Assembly (NCBI RefSeq): GCF_014805625.2
Contig: NW_023998517.1
Location: 30,237-94,236 of the forward strand
Direction of reading: 5' to 3'
DNA length: 64,000 nt
Source: Glossina fuscipes
Taxonomy: Eukaryota; Arthropoda; Insecta; Diptera; Glossinidae
Program-made: the position numbers and the translations under genes
Notes under the pieces: generated by a model
The model's database searches: none
What the model was told of the DNA's origin: nothing
What the model saw: only the letters and a program-made list of their open reading frames with translations
In this document: positions 36,501 to 43,700 of the stretch, in pieces
How positions within the stretch are numbered: the stretch's first letter is position 1
Layout: every line of letters starts with the position of its first letter

Positions 36501-38238
36501 GTCAATTATTTGTAAACATGGGCGCAAAGACACACACACACACACACACACACATCTTTTCATGGGCCAATGATTTTATTACAACTATAAATAAATTACT
36601 AGACCACACAATGACAAAGGCAGGCATAAATGGAGACGATAATGATAATCATCAATTTTTTTGAATTGAATTTTAAATGAATTTTTTTTTTAGAATATTT
36701 CAAGTATATATTCATTTTAGGTTTTCGCTTTTTTTACAGGCATACGGATGTTGGATCAGCCGTATATGACCGATTTAATTGAGGCTAATTCAATGGGTCA
36801 TAAGCCGCATCAAATTCATATATATAGTGCTTCTTGGGGACCGACAGATGACGGCAAGACTGTTGACGGTCCACGTAATGCTACAATGCGTGCAATTGTG
36901 CAAGGTGTAAATGAGGTAAGGGGGGATAATTAATAAAATTTAATAAAATTCGCTGATTATACAATCCCTGTAAATGCGATGACGTTATTTTTAGGGTCGT
37001 AATGGCTTAGGTAATATATATGTTTGGGCTTCGGGGGATGGCGGTGAAGAAGACGATTGTAATTGCGATGGTTATGCGGCTTCTATGTGGACGATATCCA
37101 TTAATAGTGCTATAAATGATGGCCAAAATGCTCACTATGATGAAAGTTGCAGTTCGACATTGGCCAGTACGTTTAGTAATGGAGCAAAAGATCCTAACAC
37201 TGGGGTGGCTACCACTGATTTATATGGGAAATGCACTACAACGCATTCAGGTACAAGTGCGGCGGCGCCCGAAGCTGCCGGTATTTTCGCGTTAGCTTTG
37301 GAGGCAAAGTAAATTCGCCGACGAAATGAAGAGAAAGAGAAATCAATATTTGCAATTATTTTTAGCCCTGACTTGACTTGGCGCGATATACAACATTTGA
37401 CAGTTTTAACATCAAAACGTAATTCACTTTTTGATGCGAAAAATCGCTTTCATTGGACGATGAACGGTGTGGGATTGGAATTTAATCATTTGTTTGGTTT
37501 CGGCGTTCTGGATGCTGGCGGTATAGTAACTTTAGCTAAACAATGGCATACTGTACCCGCTAGGTATCACTGCGATGCTGGTGTCATTGAACAGCCTCAG
37601 TAAGCTTCAATTTTCACCTTTAAAAAAAAAAAGTATAGTTTTCTAATTTTTATATTTTAGTCCTATTTATTCAGGTCGTTCGTTGTTTTTGGAATTGAAA
37701 ACTGATGCGTGCAAGGGCAGCAATACTGAAGTGAATTATTTAGAACATGTGCAGGCGGTGATAAGCGCTAATGCTTCGCGAAGAGGTGATTTAGAACTCT
37801 TTGTAACGTCACCTATGGGTACACGGTGCGTACTATATATATCTGTAAAGTGCAGGATATTTAAGGAAAAATTTAAATGAACTTTTTTCAGTTCTATGAT
37901 ATTATCACGACGAGCTAATGATGACGATCATCGCGATGGTTTCACAAAGTGGCCTTTCATGACTACCCATTCTTGGGGTGAATATCCACATGGTGTTTGG
38001 AAATTGGAGGTAGGAAAACAAACAGAAATAATGCATATGTGTGTATATATGAGATTAATATTCAATTTTCGCCAAGGCCCGGTTTAATTCAGCGCAGCCT
38101 CGTTCGGGTTGGTTAATTGAGTGGTCTTTGGTTTTGCATGGTACCAAAGAGGCTCCATATCGCACATTGTCTCCTGCTTCGCCTCATTCCAAGTTGGCGA
38201 TTGTTAAAAAAGCCCACGAAGACAAGAAAATGCAGTAA
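6759..38238 (+). CDS. amon: Prohormone convertase 2 (amontillado), 12 coding exons, 668 aa
   Basis: Joined exons: 6759-7007, 26643-26750, 31164-31440, 31514-31551, 33403-33479, 33671-33759, 36740-36915, 36995-37308, 37366-37599, 37661-37825, 37892-38009, 38077-38238. All junctions are GT...AG and the frame stays open for 668 codons to TAA. Residues 1-26 are a hydrophobic signal peptide; the propeptide runs to the KRVKR site at 130-134, with an internal RSRR at 103-106. The subtilisin-like catalytic domain carries Asp210 (IMDDG), His251 (SHGTRCAGE) and Ser426 ([13 protein letters not shown]). The oxyanion position is Asp353 (SGDGG); furin and PC1/3 have Asn there, so this identifies PC2. The P domain follows with RRGDLE at 561-566. 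N-X-S/T sites are at 203, 326 and 558. Known role: a Ca-dependent serine endoprotease cutting prohormones and neuropeptides at dibasic sites in secretory granules, with 7B2 as chaperone. The length is close to that of other insect PC2 proteins. The copy looks intact. Confidence 0.97.
9175..9935 (+). repeat. D-family long repeat, copy 2 (longest)
   Basis: Its reverse complement follows the 41.69-42.4 kb copy block by block: TCTGTCCAACAAACATC, CACCRCTTTAAAAAAC, ATATCGRCT, TATACTCTAATTTTGGC, TACAAG/CTCAAGGAAA, CGAAAGTTTTGGATAC and GCACTTAATTG. In + orientation it ends CACAGAGGACACCCCCTGAGTGG, then TATTAAAGAAAGAAAC. That end resembles the 3' tail of SINE S2. It lies inside amon intron 1. Less AT-rich than its surroundings. 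Confidence 0.65.
13230..13293. repeat. (CT)n and (TTA)n microsatellites
   Basis: A (CT)n run at about 13230-13247, then a (TTA)n run at about 13274-13293, in amon intron 1. Confidence 0.95.
14345..14545 (+). repeat. A-family repeat (DINE-like), 5' truncated
   Basis: It contains AAAATGTCGCAAAAATTACAG, GGACGGACGGACAGACAAGC, TAGATCGATTTAGAAACTGATTCCGA, GTTGCGCCCACCTGTACAAGC, TTAATATAGCC and a final AAGGTATAATAA, in family order. Confidence 0.7.
15948..15972. repeat. Mixed CA/TA microsatellite
   Basis: An alternating ACACAC, ATACAT and (AT)n stretch in amon intron 1. Confidence 0.8.
19722..19860. repeat. Tandem duplication, 77-bp period
   Basis: CTAATCGTTTCCATCGGCCT at 19722 recurs at 19799. 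The copies continue in parallel through GACGCGTCTGCGAATGTGCA versus GGCGCCTGCGAATGCTCA for about 62 bases, separated by about 15 bases. Confidence 0.9.
22530..23075 (+). pseudogene. Histone H1 pseudogene
   Basis: Translation from 22530 gives ASSHPPLKI, a stop, then [30 protein letters not shown] and [13 protein letters not shown]. This is the order of the H1 winged-helix globular domain (SHPP...AIKKYI...PFIKKYL...KLIQTKGKGASGSFKL). A Lys-rich tail follows across frames: KRRKESK, KKAKEN, a stop at 22803, then [28 protein letters not shown]. Stops and frame changes and the missing N-terminus show it is dead. H1 replication genes lack introns, so an RNA-mediated origin cannot be proved. No clear poly(A) tail is seen. 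It lies inside amon intron 1 on the same strand. Confidence 0.82.
24149..24478 (+). repeat. A-family repeat (DINE-like), near full length
   Basis: It starts ATTTCGCTTAACGCAGTTA and passes through GACCCGAACCATTTTTAATA, GTTCGTTCTTGGGGC, CAAAATATCGCAAAAATTGC, the GACATGGACAGACA block, CAGAAAGTGCTCTTGAATCG and TCCGCACAAAGA to GTAGGGTGTAAAAA. About 330 bp, one of the most complete copies. Confidence 0.8.
25870..25995 (+). repeat. Small repeat with GGACAGACGAACAGACGGAC block
   Basis: The purine-rich GTCAGATGGACAGACGAACA block with following CGAATTTGAAAC and GATATACTATAAC recalls the same part of fly DINE-type repeats but does not match the A family closely. Treated as a related, older fragment. 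Confidence 0.4.
26120..26362 (+). repeat. DINE-like repeat fragment ending in GGGTATAAC
   Basis: It contains ACAGACGGACAGACGGACTG, a TTGTGGGCGTT block and a final TGATGGGTATAACAA, the same kind of 3' end as the A family. It lies about 280 bp upstream of amon exon 2. Confidence 0.5.
26643..26750 (+). CDS. amon: amon exon 2: propeptide
   Basis: This exon encodes residues 84-119, phase 0 at both ends. It starts [13 protein letters not shown], a strongly conserved PC2 propeptide block, and contains the internal processing site RSRR (103-106). The donor is CTG|GTAAGT, followed at once by a (TA)n run. Confidence 0.95.
26756..26774. repeat. (TA)n run next to amon exon 2 donor
   Basis: About nine TA units starting six bases into intron 2, directly followed by TTGCAG. 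Confidence 0.9.
27725..28200. other. Less AT-rich block of unknown origin in amon intron 2
   Basis: It contains GGGGTCGGCCGGCAGAGAGC and the short direct repeat TATCGAATCGAATC. Composition is less AT-rich than flanking DNA. No protein motif could be recognised on either strand. It may be an old transposon fragment. Confidence 0.35.
29430..29458. repeat. (TA)n microsatellite
   Basis: About 14 TA units in amon intron 2, followed by a TACCCTACCCTAC stretch and a GTCCGTCTGTCCGT-like block (29526-29540), which looks like part of a reversed DINE-type repeat. Confidence 0.85.
31164..31440 (+). CDS. amon: amon exon 3: propeptide cleavage site and catalytic Asp
   Basis: This exon encodes residues 120-211 plus the first base of the Gly212 codon. 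KRVKR (130-134) is the main furin-type propeptide cleavage site. The mature enzyme then runs [14 protein letters not shown], with [15 protein letters not shown] in the conserved N-terminal catalytic block. The exon ends at IMDDG with catalytic Asp210. The donor is G|GTTAGT. Confidence 0.96.
31514..31551 (+). CDS. amon: amon exon 4: 38-nt micro-exon
   Basis: This short exon completes Gly212 and encodes [13 protein letters not shown] (212-224), the block just after the catalytic Asp in proprotein convertases. It is flanked by TTTGCAG and GTAAGT, and intron 3 before it is only 73 bp. Without it both the subtilase motif and the reading frame would be lost. Confidence 0.95.
31740..32240 (+). pseudogene. 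Mariner transposase relic M1 in amon intron 4
   Basis: The frame gives [20 protein letters not shown], then GEPSTL, then [20 protein letters not shown], the central block of mariner transposases (IVTGDEKW...PGEPST...WWDQxGVVYYELL). The first catalytic Asp position reads Glu (T-D-E-E for T-G-D-E). A later [10 protein letters not shown] block matches relic M3. There is no complete transposase frame and no terminal repeats were found. Confidence 0.8.
32872..33115 (+). repeat. tRNA-headed SINE, copy S2 (most complete)
   Basis: The head is GCCGAGCAGGTAAGAACCGA (box A region), followed by GTCCGTGGATTCAAATCCCA (box B). The body includes GAATGCTTAGTCTTA. A pyrimidine-rich stretch TTCTTCTCTTTTCTACCTTC leads to the tail ACAGAGGACAATCCCTAAG, then ATTGGTCACTGCAAAAAAAG, an A-rich end. 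It sits in amon intron 4 on the gene's strand. Confidence 0.7.
33403..33479 (+). CDS. amon: amon exon 5
   Basis: This exon encodes residues 225-249 plus two bases of Ser250: [20 protein letters not shown] and the following DDWFN. This acidic, Ca-binding-region stretch is nearly invariant in PC2. The donor is AG|GTAAAT, followed by an A run and a (TA)n run in the 191-bp intron 5. Confidence 0.95.
33497..33530. repeat. Poly-A and (TA)n run in amon intron 5
   Basis: An A run of about 15 followed by about 11 TA units within the 191-bp intron. Confidence 0.9.
33671..33759 (+). CDS. amon: amon exon 6: catalytic His
   Basis: This exon encodes residues 250-279 plus one base of Gly280. [17 protein letters not shown] carries the catalytic His251. 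It continues [15 protein letters not shown]. The donor is CGG|GTAAAT read as G|GTAAAT. Confidence 0.96.
34555..34722 (-). repeat. tRNA-headed SINE, copy S3
   Basis: On the - strand: GCCGAGTTGATAGGAACCTC, then AGTGTTCACGAGTTCAAGTC (box B), a pyrimidine-rich body, and an A-rich end (AAGAAAAAAAATTATA). It lies in amon intron 6, opposite to the gene. Confidence 0.65.
36530..36554. repeat. (CA)n microsatellite
   Basis: About 12 CA units near the 3' end of amon intron 6. Confidence 0.95.
36740..36915 (+). CDS. amon: amon exon 7
   Basis: This exon completes Gly280 and encodes residues 281-338. The convertase hallmark [17 protein letters not shown] is at about 308-324, and the N-glycosylation sequon NAT is at 326. 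The donor is GAG|GTAAGG, phase 0. Confidence 0.96.
36995..37308 (+). CDS. amon: amon exon 8: oxyanion Asp and catalytic Ser
   Basis: This exon encodes residues 339-442 plus two bases of Asn443. [17 protein letters not shown] has Asp353 at the oxyanion position, the diagnostic PC2 replacement of Asn. [13 protein letters not shown] carries the nucleophile Ser426. It is the longest coding exon (314 nt) and is flanked by introns of 79 and 57 bp. Confidence 0.97.
37366..37599 (+). CDS. amon: amon exon 9: end of catalytic domain, start of P domain
   Basis: This exon completes Asn443 and encodes residues 444-520. [14 protein letters not shown] is the conserved block after the catalytic Ser. [20 protein letters not shown] closes the subtilase fold, and the P domain begins after it. 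The donor is CA|GTAAGC. Confidence 0.96.
37661..37825 (+). CDS. amon: amon exon 10: P domain with RGD
   Basis: This exon encodes His521 (completed) to residue 575 plus two bases of Arg576. It is P-domain beta-sandwich sequence with sequon NAS at 558 and RRGDLE at 561-566, the RGD motif conserved across proprotein convertases. The donor is the less common CG|GTGCGT. Confidence 0.95.
37892..38009 (+). CDS. amon: amon exon 11: P domain
   Basis: This exon completes Arg576 and encodes residues 577-615. [17 protein letters not shown] and the [11 protein letters not shown] block are typical of P domains. The donor is GAG|GTAGGA, phase 0. Confidence 0.95.
38077..38238 (+). CDS. amon: amon exon 12: C-terminus and stop
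   Basis: This exon encodes residues 616-668 and TAA at 38236-38238. It starts ARFNSA, includes [13 protein letters not shown], the last conserved P-domain strand, and ends in a short basic tail ([12 protein letters not shown]). The acceptor is CGCCAAG, with A at -3 and a poor pyrimidine tract in a 67-bp intron. It is accepted because frame and protein continuity are exact across it. Confidence 0.93.
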   Translation, partial: ARFNSAQPRSGWLIEWSLVLHGTKEAPYRTLSPASPHSKLAIVKKAHEDKKMQ

Positions 38239-38395
38239 AGTTAATGCTAATTAGCAAAAAAAAAAAAAAAACCAAAACGTCAAAACGAAACCTTATATGT
38301 ATATAAAACCAGCACTAAAAGGAGCACTCTGGCGCTCGTATATGATAATTGTTATATATATATACTTCCATGTAATAAATATTGTTTATACGTTG
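38239..38395 (+). other. amon: amon 3' UTR (approximate)
   Basis: This is the non-coding stretch after the stop, with an A run at about 38257-38271 and AATAAA at 38374-38379. The cleavage point is not visible; the end given is about 16 bases past the signal. Confidence 0.6.
38374..38379 (+). promoter_or_regulatory. Polyadenylation signal AATAAA for amon
   Basis: This canonical hexamer lies 136 bases past the stop codon in TGTAATAAATATTG, followed by T/G-containing sequence. It is the nearest canonical signal downstream of the last exon. Confidence 0.65.
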
Positions 38396-38687
38396 AAAAC
38401 AAGTGAGGGATAGTAAAGTCAAACGGTAACGGTAATCTTATGTTTTCTTCGGCTTTTCCGCGTACGTTTTCAGTTTCCGTTTTTATTATGATTGAATTGA
38501 TTACGTACTTAAGTTAAATGTTGCCAAAGAAAGCAAGGTGTACAGGTTTTAAGTTTCTCTTCCTAAATACGCTGAACAACAAACGTCTCTAAGTACTTTT
38601 TTCTAATCAAATTTAAAAGGAACTTTTTATATTAAATAAGGCAAAAGGTTATAGTGGGTGGGGCACGGCCCATGCTCTATATCACCC

Positions 38688-39028
38688 TACAGTTATTCAT
38701 ATATCGGCCTTTCAAAATAAGGCGTTATATGAGAAGTGGTCGCAAAAGTGGTCCAATTCGAATCATATTTTTAACAGCGTTCGCTGTTTGGGCCAAAAGG
38801 CGTCAGGGTACCAGATTTCAACAAAACATGTTGAAAATTGCCGACTGAAGGTTGAACACAACAGTGCAAACTGAATGACGGACAGAGAAACTCAGACCCA
38901 TTCAAGGAAGCGATTTCAAATCGATCAATATACTAAAAAATAGATCTGTCGCAAGTCCTTCTGCGTGTTACATATCTTCGCACGAACATAATTTGCTCTC
39001 GTACCACAAGTCGTGTAAAGTATAATAA
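38688..39028 (+). repeat. A-family repeat (DINE-like), near full length
   Basis: It runs from ACAGTTATTCATATATCGGC through AAAATAAGGCGTTATATGAG, GTGGTCGCAAAAGTGGTCCA, the palindrome remnant and CAAGTCCTTCTGCGTGTTAC to AAAGTATAATAAAAAAA. It lies about 300 bp past the amon poly(A) signal. Confidence 0.8.
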
Positions 39029-39149
39029 AAAAATGTTAAAAACAATTTGCATTGATTTTTTCAATATTCACTTCAATATTTTTTTTTTTTAATCCTTTTT
39101 TCGCAAAAGTGCAGTACAATAAAGGCAGTAAGCTAGTCAAGCATAAGCT

Positions 39150-39402
39150 TCAACCAAAACCTTGGGCCAAACCATGTCGGTGTATCAAATTTCACAAAAA
39201 TATCTCAAAGATTACAGAATGTAGGTTGAATGAAAATAAACAAGACAGACGGGCGAACGGACAAGCTTCGATTCTAATAATAAACGAACCTGAAAGGATC
39301 GGCATTATAAAATGTGAATTTATTTCAAGTCCTTGTGAGTGTTGCATATATACGCGCAAAGTTAATATACCTTTGTATCACAAGTGATGTGGGCTATAGA
39401 AA
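39150..39402 (+). repeat. A-family repeat, second copy in tandem
   Basis: It contains CCTTGGGCCAAACCATGTCG, AAAAATATCTCAAAGATTAC, GACAGACGGGCGAACGGACA, CAAGTCCTTGTGAGTGTTGC and CCTTTGTATCACAAGTGATG, then GGCTATAGAAAAAA. It is 5' truncated and lies about 120 bp after the previous copy in the same orientation. Confidence 0.75.
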
Positions 39403-40421
39403 AAAATATATATATATGCAGATGTTCACTAAACACTCATATTTACTATACGTTCGTCCAATGTTGAAATATTTTTTTTTTATTTGCGATCTGTTATTAT
39501 TGGCAGTTTTTTTATTAAAGAAATTTTCACAATTCGTAATTTTATATAAACTGTTTTCGAAATTCGAAATCTGTCAAGAGCACAATTGAGTAGATATAGG
39601 AGGCGATTATCGGACCTGTGTGTTATGGTTAACGTTTCTAAAACTAAAACCATTTCAAGTAATTCAAGCATTCAATCATTTGTACTATCTCAAAGGAAGA
39701 AGATGAGTAAGATTTCAAGCACTTCATGTAATAACCCATTAAAACTAAACTACTTTTACGCTGCAACGCACATGATTTTCTTTTAATCGTAATTTTATCC
39801 ACTAGAGGATTAGTCATTAATTTATTTTTCCTAATAAATCCAAATGTAAAGAAGTGAACTGATTAATTAAGTGAGAACTTTTTAAGATTAAAATCTTTAA
39901 TAATGTTATCGTTAAATTCATTTCAGATTCACATCCTTATGTTGTTTGTTAGTACTTTGTTTGTTATTATCTTTGGCTAGACAGTTTACTCTCGCCATAG
40001 CTAAGTTATACATATGTCAATTTGGTGATTATATGCTATCCTTGTTATATGTCTCCTGAAGAGTATATAAAATTTTTAAAACAGCACAGAAGAGCTCTAA
40101 ATAACTGTGAATGATAAATACCTACGAGGGAATTGTTTTTTGAATTCAAGTTGCATTCACATATTCTACCATCCCCTTCTATGGTACTATTGTTAAGTAT
40201 TATTTTGTGCAGAGCAGTAACAATTTCTGAATTCACGGGCTTAATGGATTTTAAAGGTCTTCATTAAGGGCCTACAAGTACAACCCCCCTTGCATTTATT
40301 TGTTTCGTAAATTATAGAATGGAATGCTTGCGCTTGAGTAGCATTAAATAATGACTAAAAAAAAAAAAAAAATTCAAGTGAATATCGAACAAATTAATGC
40401 AAATTGTTTATAATATATTTT

Positions 40422-40652
40422 TATTATACTCTACAAGACTTGTGATACGAAGGCAAATTGAATTCGTGCGAAGGTATTCACTGACCGATTCGAGAATGGC
40501 CTTCTAGTGTATAGTGATTCGAGAATCACTTTTTCGAAATGATCTGGGCTTGTCTGTCCGTCTGTCCATTTTCACTCTTGTGTCCAACCTACGATCGGAG
40601 CAGTTTTTCGACCACTTTTGATATAACACCTTACCTCGTAAATGTCGTTATA
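40422..40652 (-). repeat. A-family repeat (DINE-like), internally deleted
   Basis: In reverse: TTATACTCTACAAGACTTGT, GTGATTCGAGAATCAC (palindromic), GCTTGTCTGTCCGTCTGTCC, TTGTGTCCAACCTAC and CGACCACTTTTGATATAAC. Confidence 0.7.
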
Positions 40653-41689
40653 TGAAAAATTGTGGTGTAGTGCAGGATATGTAATGTTGTGCCGCGGGCG
40701 ACCATAGTGTTTTTGAGTTTTTTATTAAGATTGACAATCTTGTTTCAGTATCGGACAATTAAAATGTTGCTATAGGGTAGATGAAGACGAAAGCATGTCT
40801 TAATACACATGCACTAACGAGAATTGATTTATTGGGATCTATAAAATTAGTCCAATTTTTAATACTCTTCCTGCGGATGACGTTTGTTAATAAATGATAT
40901 AAACCGCTGATGTTTATGTACATGTAAATCTAAGTGAATTTCTTTAGTCTATCAAGTCTTTACTAAAACGGTACAAAATCATATTTTAAAAGTTATTTTA
41001 ATAATCGCTGATAGAAATGGGAATATGAAGATGATAAAAGCTGAAATCATTTCGGTTAAATTATTTTTCTTATTTTACTTCTTATTAAACAGTTTGTTTT
41101 TTCAGTGCAATTTCAGTATTAAGTTGATTTTCCTTTGGGGGCCAAAAAACATTTATTCATAAAAAATAAAAAAAATACAAAAACAAGCATAATTTTATAT
41201 CATTTAAAATATAAATAAATAACAAATGAAAGTAATTTATACATATATAAAATATTTAGAAGTACAATGTAAACGCCTGAGTATACTGTTAAAGTTGATA
41301 AATATTACACTCATTGCATAGATGTGCACATATAATAATTAACCGAAATATACTAAAAAATGAAGCAAAAAGAAAAAAACAGAAAAATTAAGTTTAATGT
41401 AAAAGCAAAAACCATCCCTTCGTCCTAAAGTATTGCAAAGAGTCGCATAAAACCGCATAAGGCCCTTCTTGCACTTCTCCGCCTTACGCATTGCAATAGA
41501 AAAGTAAAGATTCCTTGCTTCCCTGCAAATCTTAGAAATCATATTTAGAAGATTTTCCCCACTAAGCGTTTCATTTCATTTTTAATAATTCGTGTCATTC
41601 GTCGGCTTTGTCATGTATATCAAAACATATATCGTATAACTTGTCTACTTGCCCCGTAATTACGGTATAACGCGTTTGCAATTCCCAAG

Positions 41690-42470
41690 AATTTTTTTCT
41701 ATGATCAACCGCTGAGGGGATGGCCTGTGTTCGTGCGGGCACGGTTGCGATTAAGAAGAATTATAGGAAGATAGGGGTGGAGGGAAGGAATGTTGTTTGC
41801 GAACGTTTGACTTGAAAATGGAGGTATTAGGTACGGCGGGAGCGACAACTGCTGGTAGGTCTTTTTCGCAACACGCAGTCAGTGTGTTTAAGAAAGCACG
41901 AGTAACAGTAGCGTATCGTCCTCCAAGGCGAACGGAAAGAAAGGCGTGTAGTCCTGTTGAAGCACTTAATTGCCGGACAAATCTCTATTGTCTTTCGAGG
42001 AGACTTGCTCGGATATACCTCTACATAAGCACAACATAGTCCACGTTATGCCGATATCCAAGGTTATCGAAAGTTTTGGATACACTTTCGTCGCCTATGA
42101 GCAGCTGAGTCTTTCGCTGTACGCGGTTGGCGATCTACAAGCAAAGTGTGGACACTGCCGCCCATACATGCGGACTATACTCTAATTTTGGCTAGATATA
42201 GGCAGAGTAAATGGTACGGATATCGACTTCAGTAAAGCATTTCTTGCACCACTTTAAAAAACTTAAGGCCTTGGCAGGGCCTTTCGGCACTTTGAACAAC
42301 TATTCTGTCCAACAAACATCATGTTGTGTTCATATGCCCAGCGTATCAAGGGTTGCCGATTCTTCCACGTTGACGCTATCATGTGCGACGTGCAAGCTTC
42401 AGAGACCTTACTGTAATAGTTTCAATCTTTTTAAATTTTTCGAGTCTTTCACGTTGCGGACATAACGAAT
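41690..42470 (-). repeat. D-family long repeat, copy 3
   Basis: It parallels copy 2 (9175-9935, reverse complement) over most of its length. The left end, CGCTGAGGGGATGGCCTGTG through GGGCACGG to ATAGGAAGATAGGGG, is the complement of the copy-2 tail. The middle includes TTTCGTCGCC, GGCGATCTACAAGCAAAGTG and TATACTCTAATTTTGGCTAG. The right end holds CACCACTTTAAAAAACTTA and CTGTCCAACAAACATCATG. Confidence 0.65.
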
Positions 42471-43078
42471 GTTACAGCAACACCCATTCCATGAATGTGC
42501 ATTGACACTGACAAAAAAAATTGGTGCTAACGTGGAAGAGTTTTGTACGATAACAAAATGACCTAATTATTCGAAAACAATTGTCTAATGAAACAAAAGT
42601 CTAAGGAAAATGGAACATACCAATGAAAAGTCTTATGGTCTACGATATTAAAAAATCAGAAAGTTATCCAAGTCAGGAAGATTTTAAAATTTTTCCAAAA
42701 TTCTAATATTTTAATTGAATTAATATTGTTGCAAGGAAGGACAATCGATTTTAGAAGACAAATTATATTAAAAAAAAAAATTTTTTTGTAATATTTTAGG
42801 ACGGGGGCAAGAACCACACCTAACTAAACATTTTAAATATGCATATTTTTATGTAAAACTTGAGACGTTCACATACGTTCATTTAAATGTATATACGAAT
42901 AATTGTCTAACAACTTCCTATGAGAATAAGAAAAATATATTAAAAACTGAAAAACAACTTTACTCGTATACCTACCTATCTACTCGTCCTAGGCCATGTA
43001 TGTCAATGTATTAGTAAAACTTTTACTATTAGATATTCACACACACGTGCACACACTCATACATAGACATATTCTTAT

Positions 43079-43079
<1 letters not shown>

Positions 43080-43109
<30 letters not shown>

Positions 43110-43112
43110 TAC
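43080..43112. repeat. (TA)n microsatellite
   Basis: A long ATAT run within an ACATATATAC-rich stretch. Confidence 0.85.
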
Positions 43113-43489
43113 ATGTATATACATATATAACATGTATTGCACATGTTTTTATTTTAAAGATATTTTCGATATACTTTACCAGCATTAAAGATTCTATCAT
43201 AAAGTCTATATAGGAAAAGCTTTATTTGCAAAGTCGTGTTATAGAAGTATATTAATTTAGATTGTGTTTGATTTATTGTTAATTTTTTGTTATGTAAATA
43301 AAAGTTTAATATAACTAACCTTGAAAGCCGATTTTCTATTTAATTTTTCCTAACCATTCTCTGGGAACTGCAACGCATTAGGTCTTTTGTCAAAAAAATA
43401 TTCTCTTTCCCCTATTATTTTGATATATCGAACTAGAGCCTAAATACTATTGAATTTTCGATTTGCACATAAAACGAGTTTGCTCCAAT

Positions 43490-43700
43490 TCAAGTCATAA
43501 CCAATAGCCCTCGCCCTTGGAGTAAAACACGTTGGTGTACTAAAATTCGTTAAAATGCCTCATAAGTTGCGACCTGTAGGTGGTTGAATACAAGAAAATA
43601 GTACATCCAGATGGATAGACAATGTAATATACAAGGCATTCTGGGCGTTGTATACATCCGCACAAGTTTAATATATCCTTGTGTCACAATTGGCTGCTAC
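43490..43700 (+). repeat. A-family repeat, truncated
   Basis: It contains AAAACACGTTGGTGTACTAA, GTTGCGACCTGTAGGTGG, GGGCGTTGTATACATCCGCA, CAAGTTTAATATATCCTTGT and GTCACAA. The GACAGAC and palindrome parts are reduced. Confidence 0.7.

Larger units (their letters stand above)
33760..36739 (+). other. amon: amon intron 6 (3.0 kb), with a SINE relic
   Basis: The intron starts GTAAAT and ends TTTTTTTACAG. It contains a reverse-orientation tRNA-headed SINE (about 34.56-34.72 kb) and a (CA)n microsatellite at 36.53-36.55 kb. The remainder is AT-rich with no coding signal that I trust. Confidence 0.9.
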
